64,000 nt of DNA from CAYRDC01 sp964422925 (GCA_964422925.1 CAYRDC010000001.1:62001-126000); one strand, 5' to 3'. Positions 32,101 through 40,746 are shown, numbered from the stretch's first letter. Made by a program: numbers and translations. Notes: a model not told the origin generated them from the sequence alone.

Positions 32101-33000
32101 ATGTCTTCCCGGCTGAAAGCGCACCTGGCCCTTATCGGGGCCAATATTATTTACGGGCTGAACTATTCCATCGCCAAGGTATCCCTGCCTGATTATATTG
32201 CCCCATATGGTTACATTTTTCTTCGCGTAGCCACGGCCGGTTTGATATATTTTTTGCTGTCCAGGTTATTCATCAGGGAACGGGTTGCCCGAAGTGATTT
32301 CCCGCGCCTTATTCTGTGCGGAATTTTTGGCGTAGCCATTAATCAAACCATGTTTTTCAAAGGGCTTAGCATCACTACGGAAATCAATGCCGCCCTGATC
32401 ATGATCACCACCCCGGTATTGGTCATGTTTTTGTCTCACTTCATCCTGAAGGAAAGCATAACAGCCAGGAAACTGGCCGGGATCATTACCGGCAGCGCGG
32501 GAGCCGGATTCCTTATTTTGTTCGGTAAGGATTTTGAACCGGGTTCCGACACCCTGTTGGGGGATTTGTTCATCTTTATCAATGCCTTTTCCTATGGTTT
32601 GTACCTGGTGCTCGTCAAACCTTTGATGCGGAAGTATCATCCGCTTACGATCATTATGTGGGTATTCCTGTTCGGTTTCCTTTTCACAGGTCCGAACGGC
32701 TATAAACAATTGACTGAAGTTGACTGGAGCAGTTTTACCTGGGGGATATGGCTCAGTGTGCTCTATGTATTGCTGGCCACTACGGTACTTGCCTATTTGC
32801 TGAATGTGTATGCGTTGAGCCGGGTAAATCCCTCTGTCGTGAGTGTTTACATTTACAGCCAGCCCTTGATAGCCACTTTGGTCAGCAGTAGCATTGGCAA
32901 CGACCACTTGACTGCCACCAAATTACTGGCCGGGATGCTGATATTTGCCGGGGTTTACCTTGTCAGCGGTTGGGGAACCCGGCAGGCGAATGGCTCATAA
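32101..33000 (+). CDS. EamA/DMT family transporter
   Basis: 299 residues with ten predicted membrane helices in two EamA halves. The first half starts LALIGANIIYGLNYSIAKVSLPDYIAPYGYIFLRVATAG; the second half begins near GDLFIFINAFSYGLYLVLVKPLM and ends LAGMLIFAGVYLVSGWGTR. It is a drug/metabolite exporter of the inner membrane with unknown substrate. yicC starts 28 bases downstream. Confidence 0.92.
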   Translation: MSSRLKAHLALIGANIIYGLNYSIAKVSLPDYIAPYGYIFLRVATAGLIYFLLSRLFIRERVARSDFPRLILCGIFGVAINQTMFFKGLSITTEINAALIMITTPVLVMFLSHFILKESITARKLAGIITGSAGAGFLILFGKDFEPGSDTLLGDLFIFINAFSYGLYLVLVKPLMRKYHPLTIIMWVFLFGFLFTGPNGYKQLTEVDWSSFTWGIWLSVLYVLLATTVLAYLLNVYALSRVNPSVVSVYIYSQPLIATLVSSSIGNDHLTATKLLAGMLIFAGVYLVSGWGTRQANGS

Positions 33001-33003
33001 AAT

Positions 33004-33011
33004 GTAACTTT
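33004..33011 (+). promoter_or_regulatory. -7 box upstream of yicC
   Basis: TAACTTTG fits TAnnTTTG, 17 bases before the start at 33029, a sensible distance. There is no clear TTG at -33. Confidence 0.42.
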
Positions 33012-33028
33012 GCCGCAAAGTAAGGCCT

Positions 33029-33904
33029 ATGCTCTATTCTATGACAGGGTTTGGTAAGGCCCAATGTGAAGCCAAAGGCAAAAGCATTACCATTGAACTG
33101 CGAACCCTGAACAGTAAATACCTGGACATCAACCCAAGGCTTCCGGTTCCTTACCGGGAAAAAGAACCGGAAATCCGGGACCTCATAAAACAACGCCTGC
33201 AAAGAGGGAAAATAGACCTGACCATAACCCTGGAATACAGCGGCAGCCAGATGCCGCAGCAAATCAACCGGGAGTTGTTCACTGCCTATTACCAGGAGTT
33301 GAAATCCCTCCGGGACGAACTGCAGGCTCCGGAAGCTGATCTTATGGGATTAGTGTTGCGCATGCCCAATGTGATTACCACGGCTGAAGAGCCCCTCTCG
33401 GAAAGTGAATGGAAAGCCGTAAAAAACAGCCTGGAAACCGCTTTGCAACAAGTAATCGACTTCCGGGCAAAGGAAGGGGCGAAAATGGCCGTTGACCTGA
33501 AGGACAATATCCGGTCAATTTTGGAAAAACTGGAAAAAATCAAGGAGCTTGATCCACAGCGTCTTGTACGGATAAAAGCCCGGTTGCAGGAACAACTGAA
33601 CCACTGGCTGGGAGCGGATAAAGTGGATCAAAACCGGCTGGAACAGGAAATCCTGTACTACGTGGAAAAACTGGATATTAACGAAGAGAAAGTCCGCCTG
33701 CAAACCCATTGCCAGCATTTCCTGGAAGCTTTGCAAGCTCCGCAGGAATCCAAAGGCAAAAAACTGGCTTTCATCAGCCAGGAAATCGGGCGGGAGATCA
33801 ATACCCTGGGTTCTAAAGCCAATGACGCGGAAATCCAGCAACTGGTCGTTGGCATGAAAGACCACCTGGAACAGGTAAAGGAACAAATATTAAATATCCT
33901 GTGA
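33029..33904 (+). CDS. YicC/YloC family endoribonuclease
   Basis: 291 residues. The start MLYSMTGFGKAQCEAKGKSITIELRTLNSKYLDI and the end EIGREINTLGSKANDAEIQQLVVGMKDHLEQVKEQILNIL are the conserved N- and C-terminal blocks of the YicC family; the middle is a long charged helical region. E. coli YicC cuts RNA and acts on the small RNA RyhB. The gene usually sits beside gmk; here two ABC transporter genes stand in between, all in one tight run. Confidence 0.93.
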   Translation: MLYSMTGFGKAQCEAKGKSITIELRTLNSKYLDINPRLPVPYREKEPEIRDLIKQRLQRGKIDLTITLEYSGSQMPQQINRELFTAYYQELKSLRDELQAPEADLMGLVLRMPNVITTAEEPLSESEWKAVKNSLETALQQVIDFRAKEGAKMAVDLKDNIRSILEKLEKIKELDPQRLVRIKARLQEQLNHWLGADKVDQNRLEQEILYYVEKLDINEEKVRLQTHCQHFLEALQAPQESKGKKLAFISQEIGREINTLGSKANDAEIQQLVVGMKDHLEQVKEQILNIL

Positions 33905-33908
33905 AACT

Positions 33909-34823
33909 ATGGCGGCCATAATAGAGGTAGAAGGCCTGAAAAAACATTATGGGCCCGTTAAAGCGGTAGACGGAATAAGCTTTACAGTAGAGGAAGGTGA
34001 AATCTTTGGGATCCTCGGGCCTAACGGTGCCGGCAAAACCACCTGTGTGGAATGCATGGAAGGCATCAGGATTTTTGACAGCGGCCGGGTCAGTGTCCTG
34101 GGGCTTCATCCGCAGAAAGACGCAGGCAGGCTGAAAGAAAAAATCGGCATACAGCTCCAGGAAGGCTTGCTGCCGGACCGTATTACCGTGCAGGAAGCGC
34201 TCGAATTGTTTGCTTCGTTTTACAGGCGGCAGGTTGATATCCACCGCCTGATGGAGGAGCTGGAACTGGCCGAAAAAAAACGAGCCTTTTTTGACAAGCT
34301 TTCCGGTGGGCAGAAACAACGCTTATCCATAGCCCTGGCTTTGGTCAATGACCCCGAGGTGGTCTTTTTTGACGAACTGACCACCGGGCTCGATCCTCAG
34401 GCCCGGAGGCTTATGTGGGAAAAAGTGCACTCCGTAAAAGCCATGGGCAAAACCGTGATCCTGGTCACCCATTTTATGGAAGAAGCCCAGTACCTGTGCG
34501 ACCGGGTGGCGGTGGTTGACCACGGGCGAATCATTGCCATGGACACGCCCGCCCGCCTGATAGAACAGCATGGCCATGTAATCCGTTTGTCATTCACCCT
34601 GGCCAACGGGCTTCCCCAGGAATTATTTGAACAACTAAATCCGCTCGGGCACCTGGAAAAAAACGGACCCGCATACACCATAAGCATGAAACATTTAGCC
34701 GATGTCTCAAAAGCTATTTCTCTGTTGGCCGGCCTGGAAAATTCCATCGCGGATTTCCAGATTACCCAAACCAACCTGGAAGATGTGTTTATCCAATTAA
34801 CCGGCAGAAAAATCAGGGATTAA
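33909..34823 (+). CDS. ABC transporter ATP-binding protein (exporter type)
   Basis: 304 residues. Walker A GPNGAGKTT, Q-loop QLQEGLLPDR, signature LSGGQKQRLS, Walker B EVVFFDEL and the H-loop THFMEEAQYLCDR are all intact. The C-terminal 80 residues are the accessory domain seen in CcmA/NatA-like subunits. It would power the permease encoded three bases downstream. Substrate unknown; drug or lipid export is typical. It starts four bases after yicC. Confidence 0.94.
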   Translation: MAAIIEVEGLKKHYGPVKAVDGISFTVEEGEIFGILGPNGAGKTTCVECMEGIRIFDSGRVSVLGLHPQKDAGRLKEKIGIQLQEGLLPDRITVQEALELFASFYRRQVDIHRLMEELELAEKKRAFFDKLSGGQKQRLSIALALVNDPEVVFFDELTTGLDPQARRLMWEKVHSVKAMGKTVILVTHFMEEAQYLCDRVAVVDHGRIIAMDTPARLIEQHGHVIRLSFTLANGLPQELFEQLNPLGHLEKNGPAYTISMKHLADVSKAISLLAGLENSIADFQITQTNLEDVFIQLTGRKIRD

Positions 34824-34825
34824 AT

Positions 34826-35596
34826 ATGATGCGCCAATTCCTAAAACTGGGTTATACCGAATTCAGGATATTCCTGCGGGAACCGGTCACTATTTTTTTC
34901 AACCTCTTCTTCCCGCTGATGTTCCTGTTCCTGTCTATGCACCTGTTTACAAAAAATCCCATGGAAAGTGGCATTATCAACTACTACATACCTTCGTTTA
35001 CAGTCATCATAATGATGGGCATCACCATTTTCAATATCCCCATCTACATTGTAAAATACCGGAACATCAAATTTCTGAAACGGCTCCGGGTGGCGCCCAT
35101 CCGGCCATTGACCATTATGCTGGCATTGGGGGTGGCCAATTTGTTTATGCTGCTTCTCGGGTTGCTGATTTTAATTATGGTGGGCACCTTGCTTTACCAT
35201 GGCCGGTTCACCGGCAACGTGCTGGCTTTTACAGGGGGTGTGGCGCTGTGTTTTGCCGGATTAGGCTCCATCGGCCTGCTGCTGGCCAGCCTCATCCGGG
35301 GTATCCGGACGGTGAATGTACTGGGGCAGCTGATCTTTTACCCTATGCTGTTTTTTTCAGGCGTCCTGCCGATTCCATTGCCTAACTGGCTGCAACCTAT
35401 CTCAAAGATACTTCCTGTGAGCTATGGTGTAGAACTTTTGCTAAGGATATGGAATCTGGAATTTTTTAATAATTATGTTGTTGATAAGTATAAAATTATA
35501 GCTACCCCGCATACCTACCAAACCGATATCTTCATTCTGCTTGGCTGGATGGTTGTATGTACCCTGCTGAGCGCAAAGTTTTTCAAATGGGAATAA
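34826..35596 (+). CDS. ABC-2 type transporter permease
   Basis: 256 residues with six hydrophobic segments. The ABC-2 layout is clear: an amphipathic N-terminus (FRIFLREPVTIFFNLFFPLMFLFL), a central block FLKRLRVAPIRPLTIMLALG, and the late FFSGVLPIPLPNWLQPISKILPVSYGVELLLRIW. It pairs with the ATPase before it. Its last ten bases overlap the start of gmk. Confidence 0.92.
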   Translation: MMRQFLKLGYTEFRIFLREPVTIFFNLFFPLMFLFLSMHLFTKNPMESGIINYYIPSFTVIIMMGITIFNIPIYIVKYRNIKFLKRLRVAPIRPLTIMLALGVANLFMLLLGLLILIMVGTLLYHGRFTGNVLAFTGGVALCFAGLGSIGLLLASLIRGIRTVNVLGQLIFYPMLFFSGVLPIPLPNWLQPISKILPVSYGVELLLRIWNLEFFNNYVVDKYKIIATPHTYQTDIFILLGWMVVCTLLSAKFFKWE

Positions 35597-36165
35597 CACC
35601 GGCCAAAGCGTTAATTGTAACCGCACCGTCCGGTTCCGGAAAAACGACCCTGGTCCGGCACCTGATGGAGGTATTTCCGCAATTGGCTTTTAGCGTATCG
35701 GCCACCACCCGTGCCAGAAGGCCCCATGAAAAGGACGGGGTGGATTATTATTTCCTTTCTCGCACGGAATTCCGGGCAAAAATTGATCGGAAGGAATTCC
35801 TCGAATGGGAAGAGGTGTACCCGAACACCTATTACGGTACGTTGAAATCAGAAGTGGAACGGATTGCCGCTCTGGGTCAAGTAGTGGTTTTCGATGTGGA
35901 CGTAAAAGGAGCCGCCAATATTAAAAATTACTTTGGTAATAATGCCTTATCCCTTTTCATAATGGCACCCTCACTGGAGGTTCTGGAACAACGACTTAAA
36001 AACCGGGCCACAGAAAGTGAAAAAACCCTGCAAGCCCGGTTGGACAGGGCACGGGAAGAGTTTGCATGGAAAGACCGGTTTGATGCCGTAATCATAAATG
36101 ATGACCTGGCAAAAGCCTGCCGTGAAGCCGAGTCGCTTGTAAACCGGTTCCTGGACACGGACTGA
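35587..36165 (+). CDS. gmk: Guanylate kinase
   Basis: 192 residues from the ATG at 35587, which overlaps the permease stop; the open frame extends ten codons upstream inside that gene. P-loop APSGSGKTTLV, the GMP-binding SATTRARRPHEKDGVDYYF and FDVDVKGAANIK are canonical. It phosphorylates GMP to GDP in the cytosol. The overlap implies translational coupling with the exporter genes. Confidence 0.96.
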   Translation: MGITPAKALIVTAPSGSGKTTLVRHLMEVFPQLAFSVSATTRARRPHEKDGVDYYFLSRTEFRAKIDRKEFLEWEEVYPNTYYGTLKSEVERIAALGQVVVFDVDVKGAANIKNYFGNNALSLFIMAPSLEVLEQRLKNRATESEKTLQARLDRAREEFAWKDRFDAVIINDDLAKACREAESLVNRFLDTD

Positions 36166-36207
36166 AATCTGCTGATTTTCCTAACTTTACACAAAGCCTG
36201 CAACGAA

Positions 36208-36594
36208 TTGGTTACCCAAACCACCAAAGGAATCAAAGTCAGCGTGGAAACTTTTTACCAACCGGAATATTCACGGCCGCTGGACAATGAATTTATGTTT
36301 GCCTACCGGGTCACCATCGAAAACACCACCGAGCACACAATAAAGCTCATCAGCCGCCACTGGCATATTGTGGAGGCATCCGGCATGAAACGGGAAGTGG
36401 AAGGGCTGGGTGTGGTTGGCAAGCAGCCGGTCATTGAGCCCGGGCAGCAGCACCAGTACCTTTCAGGCTGCAGGCTGCGCACCAGCCTGGGCAAAATGTA
36501 CGGAAGTTATCTTATGGAGCGCCAGGCTGACGCAAAACAATTCACCGTACAGATACCGGAATTCATGCTGGCAGCCCCCTTTCTGTCCAACTAA
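36208..36594 (+). CDS. apaG: ApaG family protein
   Basis: 128 residues, TTG start, the normal ApaG length. The fibronectin-like fold shows GIKVSVETFYQPEYS, FAYRVTIENTTEHTIKLISRHWHIVEA and KQPVIEPGQQHQYLSGC, which match the family. ApaG is linked to metal and phosphate stress in enterobacteria, but its biochemical role is unsettled. It ends three bases from the end of the convergent gldB. Confidence 0.92.
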   Translation: MVTQTTKGIKVSVETFYQPEYSRPLDNEFMFAYRVTIENTTEHTIKLISRHWHIVEASGMKREVEGLGVVGKQPVIEPGQQHQYLSGCRLRTSLGKMYGSYLMERQADAKQFTVQIPEFMLAAPFLSN

Positions 36595-36596
36595 TT

Positions 36597-37637
36597 TTAA
36601 TTCCGCCTGGGCTTGTATCTTGATTTTTCCAGTATCTCCTGGTAGCTGTCTTTCTGAAGGAGGGATTTCAGGTCATTCCCCGTGGCAGCCATGTATTTCC
36701 TGACGATCTGCCAGCCTATCCATGACCCTATGTTGCCCGGTGCGTCAGGTGGTAAACCCGGGGTATTCGGACTGTCCTTGACAAATTTGATATAACGCAG
36801 CCGGTCTGTTTTATACAATAGGTCTTCGCCCTGCAGATAGGCCCAGACTTCTCCTTCATTTTTCCGGCACCAGGCCAGCTGGTCTTCCGTATAGCCGATT
36901 TTCCGGAAGTCGGGTTCGTCCGGAAGTATGAAATCCACCAGAAGCAATTTTTTCCCGTTCCGGATCATTTGGGCGAGCAGGGTATTGTCTTCAGGCGGTG
37001 GAACTTTCCGGTCAGCCAGCGTAATAGCCACAGTGGGTAAAATATAATCCGGTTCCATTCGCCTGGTGATATATTGCGGGATGCCCAGGGCCGGGTAATA
37101 CGGAAAGTTCTCCCCGAGGAATAAGTCCAGGCCAATGCCAAAAGTGTTGCCGCAGTCAACTACTCCGTAACCGTATTCCGAAACAAAGGTTACGAACCGT
37201 GGCAGGGTGTCTTGCGGGAAATAATAGCGGTAATAGCGGAGCAATTGCTCAAGGCTGGCCTGCAGGTCCTCCAGCTGCGGATAATGCGCCAGGGCAGAAT
37301 CAGCCGCGGCCCGGAACCCGCCATAAGCCAGGAGGTCATGCATTTTGGCCACCCGGTTAACACTGTCTTTAGTCCAGGAGCCCAATTGCATGATGTTTTC
37401 ATAAAAACAAGGCAGGAATTCCCTGTAATCTGAAACCAAACGATTCCACATACTGTACAAGCCGGATGTGTCTGCCTCCATCAGGTCTTTTTCAAACCTT
37501 TTTATAGATAGCTCCACGGTAATGCCCGTAATATCCGGGTGGGGCGGGAAATGGCTTTTTTGACGGCAACCCGGATCCAAAAGCAGTAAGAAAAAAGCCA
37601 GGGTCGGCACTCCAATGTGTTTAAGTTTGCTGGACAT
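36597..37637 (-). CDS. gldB: Gliding motility lipoprotein GldB
   Basis: 346 residues from the ATG at 37637. Conserved GldB features are the short N-terminal region with VELSIKRFEKDLMEAD, FVSEYGYGVVDCGNTFGIGLDLFLGENFPYYPALGIPQYITRRMEPDYI, and GKKLLLVDFILPDEPDFRKIGYTEDQLAWCRKNE. The N-terminus looks like a lipoprotein signal with C24, though the lipobox LDPGC is unusual. GldB is needed for gliding in Flavobacterium; its exact job is not established. As I recall, the flavobacterial gldB also lies near nadE, as here. No gldC is visible. Confidence 0.9.
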   Translation of the reverse strand: MSSKLKHIGVPTLAFFLLLLDPGCRQKSHFPPHPDITGITVELSIKRFEKDLMEADTSGLYSMWNRLVSDYREFLPCFYENIMQLGSWTKDSVNRVAKMHDLLAYGGFRAAADSALAHYPQLEDLQASLEQLLRYYRYYFPQDTLPRFVTFVSEYGYGVVDCGNTFGIGLDLFLGENFPYYPALGIPQYITRRMEPDYILPTVAITLADRKVPPPEDNTLLAQMIRNGKKLLLVDFILPDEPDFRKIGYTEDQLAWCRKNEGEVWAYLQGEDLLYKTDRLRYIKFVKDSPNTPGLPPDAPGNIGSWIGWQIVRKYMAATGNDLKSLLQKDSYQEILEKSRYKPRRN

Positions 37638-37660
37638 TAGTACCCGGAATTTTAATTTTG
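37626..37660 (+). promoter_or_regulatory. Candidate promoter of the outer-membrane barrel gene
   Basis: TTTG (37626-37629), 23-base spacer, TAATTTTG (37653-37660). The start is 23 bases further on. It abuts the gldB -7 box on the other strand. Confidence 0.5.
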
Positions 37661-37661
37661 T

Positions 37662-37669
37662 CAAAAATA
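37662..37669 (-). promoter_or_regulatory. -7 box of gldB
   Basis: TATTTTTG on the minus strand fits TAnnTTTG, 24 bases before the gldB start at 37637, and is one base from the plus-strand -7 box. Confidence 0.45.
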
Positions 37670-37683
37670 TAAACCACCGCAAG

Positions 37684-38367
37684 ATGAGAAAAATTACATC
37701 ATTCCTGATGCTGGCGCTTGTTATTTCGGCAACCTGCACCGCCCAGTCCGTGCGGTTTGGATTAACTGTCAGCCCGCAATACGCCTGGATGAAAAGCAAT
37801 AACCAGGATTTCCAGGTAGACAATATGCGTATCACCAATACCGGGGGCAAGCTGGGCTTTGACTATGGCTTGTTGCTGGATGTACGCGTGGATAACAATG
37901 AACGGTACGCTTTCAGCACCGGGCTGATTATTTCCCACACGGGGGGCAATCTGAAATCAGAAACCCAGGATTCAACCGGTACCATCATTCAGACCACCGA
38001 TAAAAGTTACAAGCTGCAATACATTGAATTGCCGCTGACCATCCGCCTGCGGACCAATGAAATCGGCTACCTGACGTATTTCGGCCAGTTCGGGCTGAAC
38101 ACGGGTATCCCGATTTCCACCCGCGGCAACATTGTGGCCAACCCGGATCCGAACAATATTTCAGGCACCAATTTGAAATTCAACGATGTCACTTTTATCA
38201 ACCTGGCCCTGTTAATGTCTGCCGGGATAGAATATTCCCTGACGGGCAACACTTCCCTACTGGTGGCGCTGTATTTCAAAAACGGGTTCGCCAACATGGT
38301 GAATGACAACGATGGGGAACGTACCGTATTGAATAATTTAGGCTTACGGATTGGCATGTTGTTTTAA
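37684..38367 (+). CDS. Outer-membrane beta-barrel protein (porin family, PorT-like fold)
   Basis: 227 residues from the ATG at 37684 (the open frame runs upstream into the gldB start). Signal peptide ends CTAQ. Strands alternate through VRFGLTVSPQYAWM, KLGFDYGLLLDVRVD, YAFSTGLIISHTGGN, LQYIELPLTIRLRT, YLTYFGQFGLNTGIPIS and NLGLRIGMLF, as in the OMP_b-brl_2 barrels. PorT of the T9SS has the same fold, but nothing here proves that identity. The terminator at 38393-38417 follows. Confidence 0.82.
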   Translation: MRKITSFLMLALVISATCTAQSVRFGLTVSPQYAWMKSNNQDFQVDNMRITNTGGKLGFDYGLLLDVRVDNNERYAFSTGLIISHTGGNLKSETQDSTGTIIQTTDKSYKLQYIELPLTIRLRTNEIGYLTYFGQFGLNTGIPISTRGNIVANPDPNNISGTNLKFNDVTFINLALLMSAGIEYSLTGNTSLLVALYFKNGFANMVNDNDGERTVLNNLGLRIGMLF

Positions 38368-38392
38368 TAAGCAGTGTATTAATGATAAATTT

Positions 38393-38417
38393 ACCTCCCC
38401 GCGCGGGAGGTTTTTTT
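38393..38417 (+). terminator. Terminator hairpin that also holds the nadE ribosome-binding site
   Basis: ACCTCCC-CGCGC-GGGAGGT then TTTTTT, directly followed by the nadE ATG at 38418. The 3' arm GGGAGG is a strong Shine-Dalgarno sequence seven bases from the ATG, so the folded hairpin would hide it. Confidence 0.8.
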
Positions 38418-40073
38418 ATGATGAAAATTGCCCTGGCACAGCTCAATTACCACATCGGTAATTTTAAAGGTAACCTGCAAAAGATGCGGAAAGCCCTGGA
38501 GGAGGCTGCCGCGAATGGCGCGGAGCTGGTCATCTTTGCCGAACTGGCGGTTTGCGGTTATCCGCCCCGCGATTTCCTGGAATTTTCCGATTTCATAACC
38601 CGCAGCAGGCAGGTGGTTGACCAGCTGGCCAAAGATACAAGGCGCCTGGAAATCGCTGTAATTGTTGGCGCTCCGGCTCCCAATCCTGTCATCGAAGGCA
38701 AAGACTTGTTCAATACCGCCTATCTTCTGGCTGACGGCCAGGTTAAAGGCGAAATTCACAAAGCTCTGTTACCCACCTACGATATCTTTGATGAATACCG
38801 CTATTTCGAACCGGAAAGCCAGTTTCATATCGTTGAATACAAGGGCCTGCGCATAGCGCTTACCATATGTGAAGATCTTTGGAACCTGGGCAACGAAAAC
38901 CCCTTGTACACCATTTGCCCTATGGATGAACTGATGAAGCAACAGCCCGACTTGATTATCAATATTGCCGCTTCGCCTTTTCATCATCACCACGCGCAGG
39001 AACGCATCCATGTGCTTCGTGCCAATGCCCTGGCATATAACCTGCCCGTGGTGTACGTAAACCATGTGGGCGCGCAGACCGAATTGATTTTTGACGGGGG
39101 CAGTCTGGCAATGGATGCCAGTGGCCGGATAGTGAAAGAACTACCCTATTTTGAAGAAACCATCGGTTATATCGATGCTTCCCAATTGATTCGCGACCCG
39201 GGCAGCCTGCCGGAACAAACGCAACCGAAAGAAAAAATACCACTGATGTACCGGGCCCTGGTTACAGGCATCCGCGATTATTTCCGGAAACTGGGGTTTA
39301 CCAAAGCCATCCTGGGCCTTTCCGGAGGGATCGACTCGGCTGTATGCCTGATCCTGGCTACTGAAGCCCTGGGTGTGAAGAATGTCCGCTCCCTGCTGAT
39401 GCCTTCCCCTTTTTCATCAGAGCACTCCATCACGGATTCGGAAGAATTGGCGAAAAGACTGGGAAGCCCTTACGACATCCTGCCAATCGATGCCCCCTAT
39501 GAGTCGGTACTGAAAGAACTTACCCCGTATTTTGAAGGGAGACCCTTTGATGTTACTGAAGAAAACCTGCAGGCCCGGCTCCGGGGCATTTACCTGATGG
39601 CACTGTCGAATAAGCTTGGGTATATCCTGCTGAATACCAATAATAAAAGCGAGGCGGCAGTAGGATACGGCACCCTGTACGGGGATATGTGCGGTGGATT
39701 GTCGGTTATCGGGGATGTTTATAAAACGGAAGTGTACGAACTGGCCCGCTGGATTAACCGGAACGGGGAAATCATACCGGAAAACATTCTCACCAAGGCC
39801 CCGTCAGCCGAGCTGCGCCCAGGCCAGACCGACCAGGACACCCTGCCGCCCTATGAACTGCTCGACCGCATCCTGTATGCCTACATTGAGGAGCGAAAAG
39901 GACCGGAAGAAATTGTAGGGCTTGGGTTTGATGAATCAGTAGTGGCCAGGGTTTTGAAAATGGTCAACACCAACGAATACAAACGGTATCAGACCCCGCC
40001 AATGCTACGGGTTTCTCAAAAAGCTTTCGGCATGGGCCGGAGAATGCCCATCGTGGCCCGCTATTTATCCTGA
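38418..40073 (+). CDS. nadE: Glutamine-dependent NAD+ synthetase
   Basis: 551 residues from the first of two adjacent ATGs (the second is at 38421). The N-terminal nitrilase-type glutaminase domain has the Glu42 (FAELAVCGYPP), Lys115 (HKALLPTYDIFDE) and Cys151 (LTICEDLWN) triad. The C-terminal synthetase domain has the ATP loop LSGGIDSAV (SGGIDS at 302-307), NTNNKSEAAVGYGTLYGDMCGG and APSAELRPGQTDQD. It converts deamido-NAD to NAD with ammonia channelled from glutamine. Transcription from upstream should be cut by the hairpin abutting its start. Confidence 0.96.
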   Translation: MMKIALAQLNYHIGNFKGNLQKMRKALEEAAANGAELVIFAELAVCGYPPRDFLEFSDFITRSRQVVDQLAKDTRRLEIAVIVGAPAPNPVIEGKDLFNTAYLLADGQVKGEIHKALLPTYDIFDEYRYFEPESQFHIVEYKGLRIALTICEDLWNLGNENPLYTICPMDELMKQQPDLIINIAASPFHHHHAQERIHVLRANALAYNLPVVYVNHVGAQTELIFDGGSLAMDASGRIVKELPYFEETIGYIDASQLIRDPGSLPEQTQPKEKIPLMYRALVTGIRDYFRKLGFTKAILGLSGGIDSAVCLILATEALGVKNVRSLLMPSPFSSEHSITDSEELAKRLGSPYDILPIDAPYESVLKELTPYFEGRPFDVTEENLQARLRGIYLMALSNKLGYILLNTNNKSEAAVGYGTLYGDMCGGLSVIGDVYKTEVYELARWINRNGEIIPENILTKAPSAELRPGQTDQDTLPPYELLDRILYAYIEERKGPEEIVGLGFDESVVARVLKMVNTNEYKRYQTPPMLRVSQKAFGMGRRMPIVARYLS

Positions 40074-40079
40074 AACATC

Positions 40080-40724
40080 TTACGGGAAAAGCCTCTCCCG
40101 CATCCATGAACCGTCTTTCTTTTGTTGATAGCAAATCCGGTCATGCAACCGGTTGGGACGCCCCTGCCAGAATTCAATGCGGTGTGGTATCAGCCGGTAA
40201 CCTCCCCAATGGGGCGGGCGGGGTACCGGCTTGCCGGTAAACCGGGTGGCATATGACAGAAAAGTGCGCAGCAGGCTGAAACGGCTTTTCAGCTTCCGGC
40301 TCTGGGCCGAAGCCCAGGCGCCTATCTGACTTCTCCGGGGACGGGTGCGGAAATAGTCATCGGATTCCTCTTCAGTAGTTTTCTCAATGACACCTTCCAC
40401 CCGTACCTGCCGTTCAAGCTCCGGCCAGAAAAAACTGAGCGCGGCCTTGGGGTTTTCGGACAGTTGTTTCCCTTTGCGGCTTTGGTAATTGGTGTAAAAA
40501 ACAAAACCCCTTTGATCGAAATCTTTCAGCAAGACCACCCGGGAACTGGGTTGGTGATCGTCTCCGGCAGTGGCCAGGGTCATGGCATTGAATTCCGAGC
40601 GGGTGACTTTCATATATTCCCGCAGCCATTTCTCAAATTGCCGGAACGGATCGGGGTCAGCTGAAGCTATGCTTAACCCGTCTTTTTTGTATTCAATCCT
40701 GAAATTCCTGATAAACTGTTTCAT
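40080..40724 (-). CDS. pdxH: Pyridoxamine/pyridoxine 5'-phosphate oxidase
   Basis: 214 residues from the ATG at 40724 (a GTG 12 bases upstream is possible). FMN-binding stretches are EFNAMTLATAGDDHQPSSRVVLLKDFDQRGFVFYTNYQSRKGKQL and SFFWPELERQVRVEGVIEK; the C-terminus has PHWGGYRLIPHRIEFWQGRPNRLHDR, which holds the PLP-site His and Arg. It makes pyridoxal phosphate using oxygen. A -7 box (TAGATTTG, minus strand, 40739-40746) precedes it. Confidence 0.97.
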   Translation of the reverse strand: MKQFIRNFRIEYKKDGLSIASADPDPFRQFEKWLREYMKVTRSEFNAMTLATAGDDHQPSSRVVLLKDFDQRGFVFYTNYQSRKGKQLSENPKAALSFFWPELERQVRVEGVIEKTTEEESDDYFRTRPRRSQIGAWASAQSRKLKSRFSLLRTFLSYATRFTGKPVPRPPHWGGYRLIPHRIEFWQGRPNRLHDRICYQQKKDGSWMRERLFP

Positions 40725-40738
40725 AGGTGTTCGCACTG

Positions 40739-40746
40739 CAAATCTA
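40739..40746 (-). promoter_or_regulatory. -7 box of pdxH
   Basis: TAGATTTG on the minus strand, 15 bases before the pdxH start; full match to TAnnTTTG. There is no clear -33 box. Confidence 0.42.
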
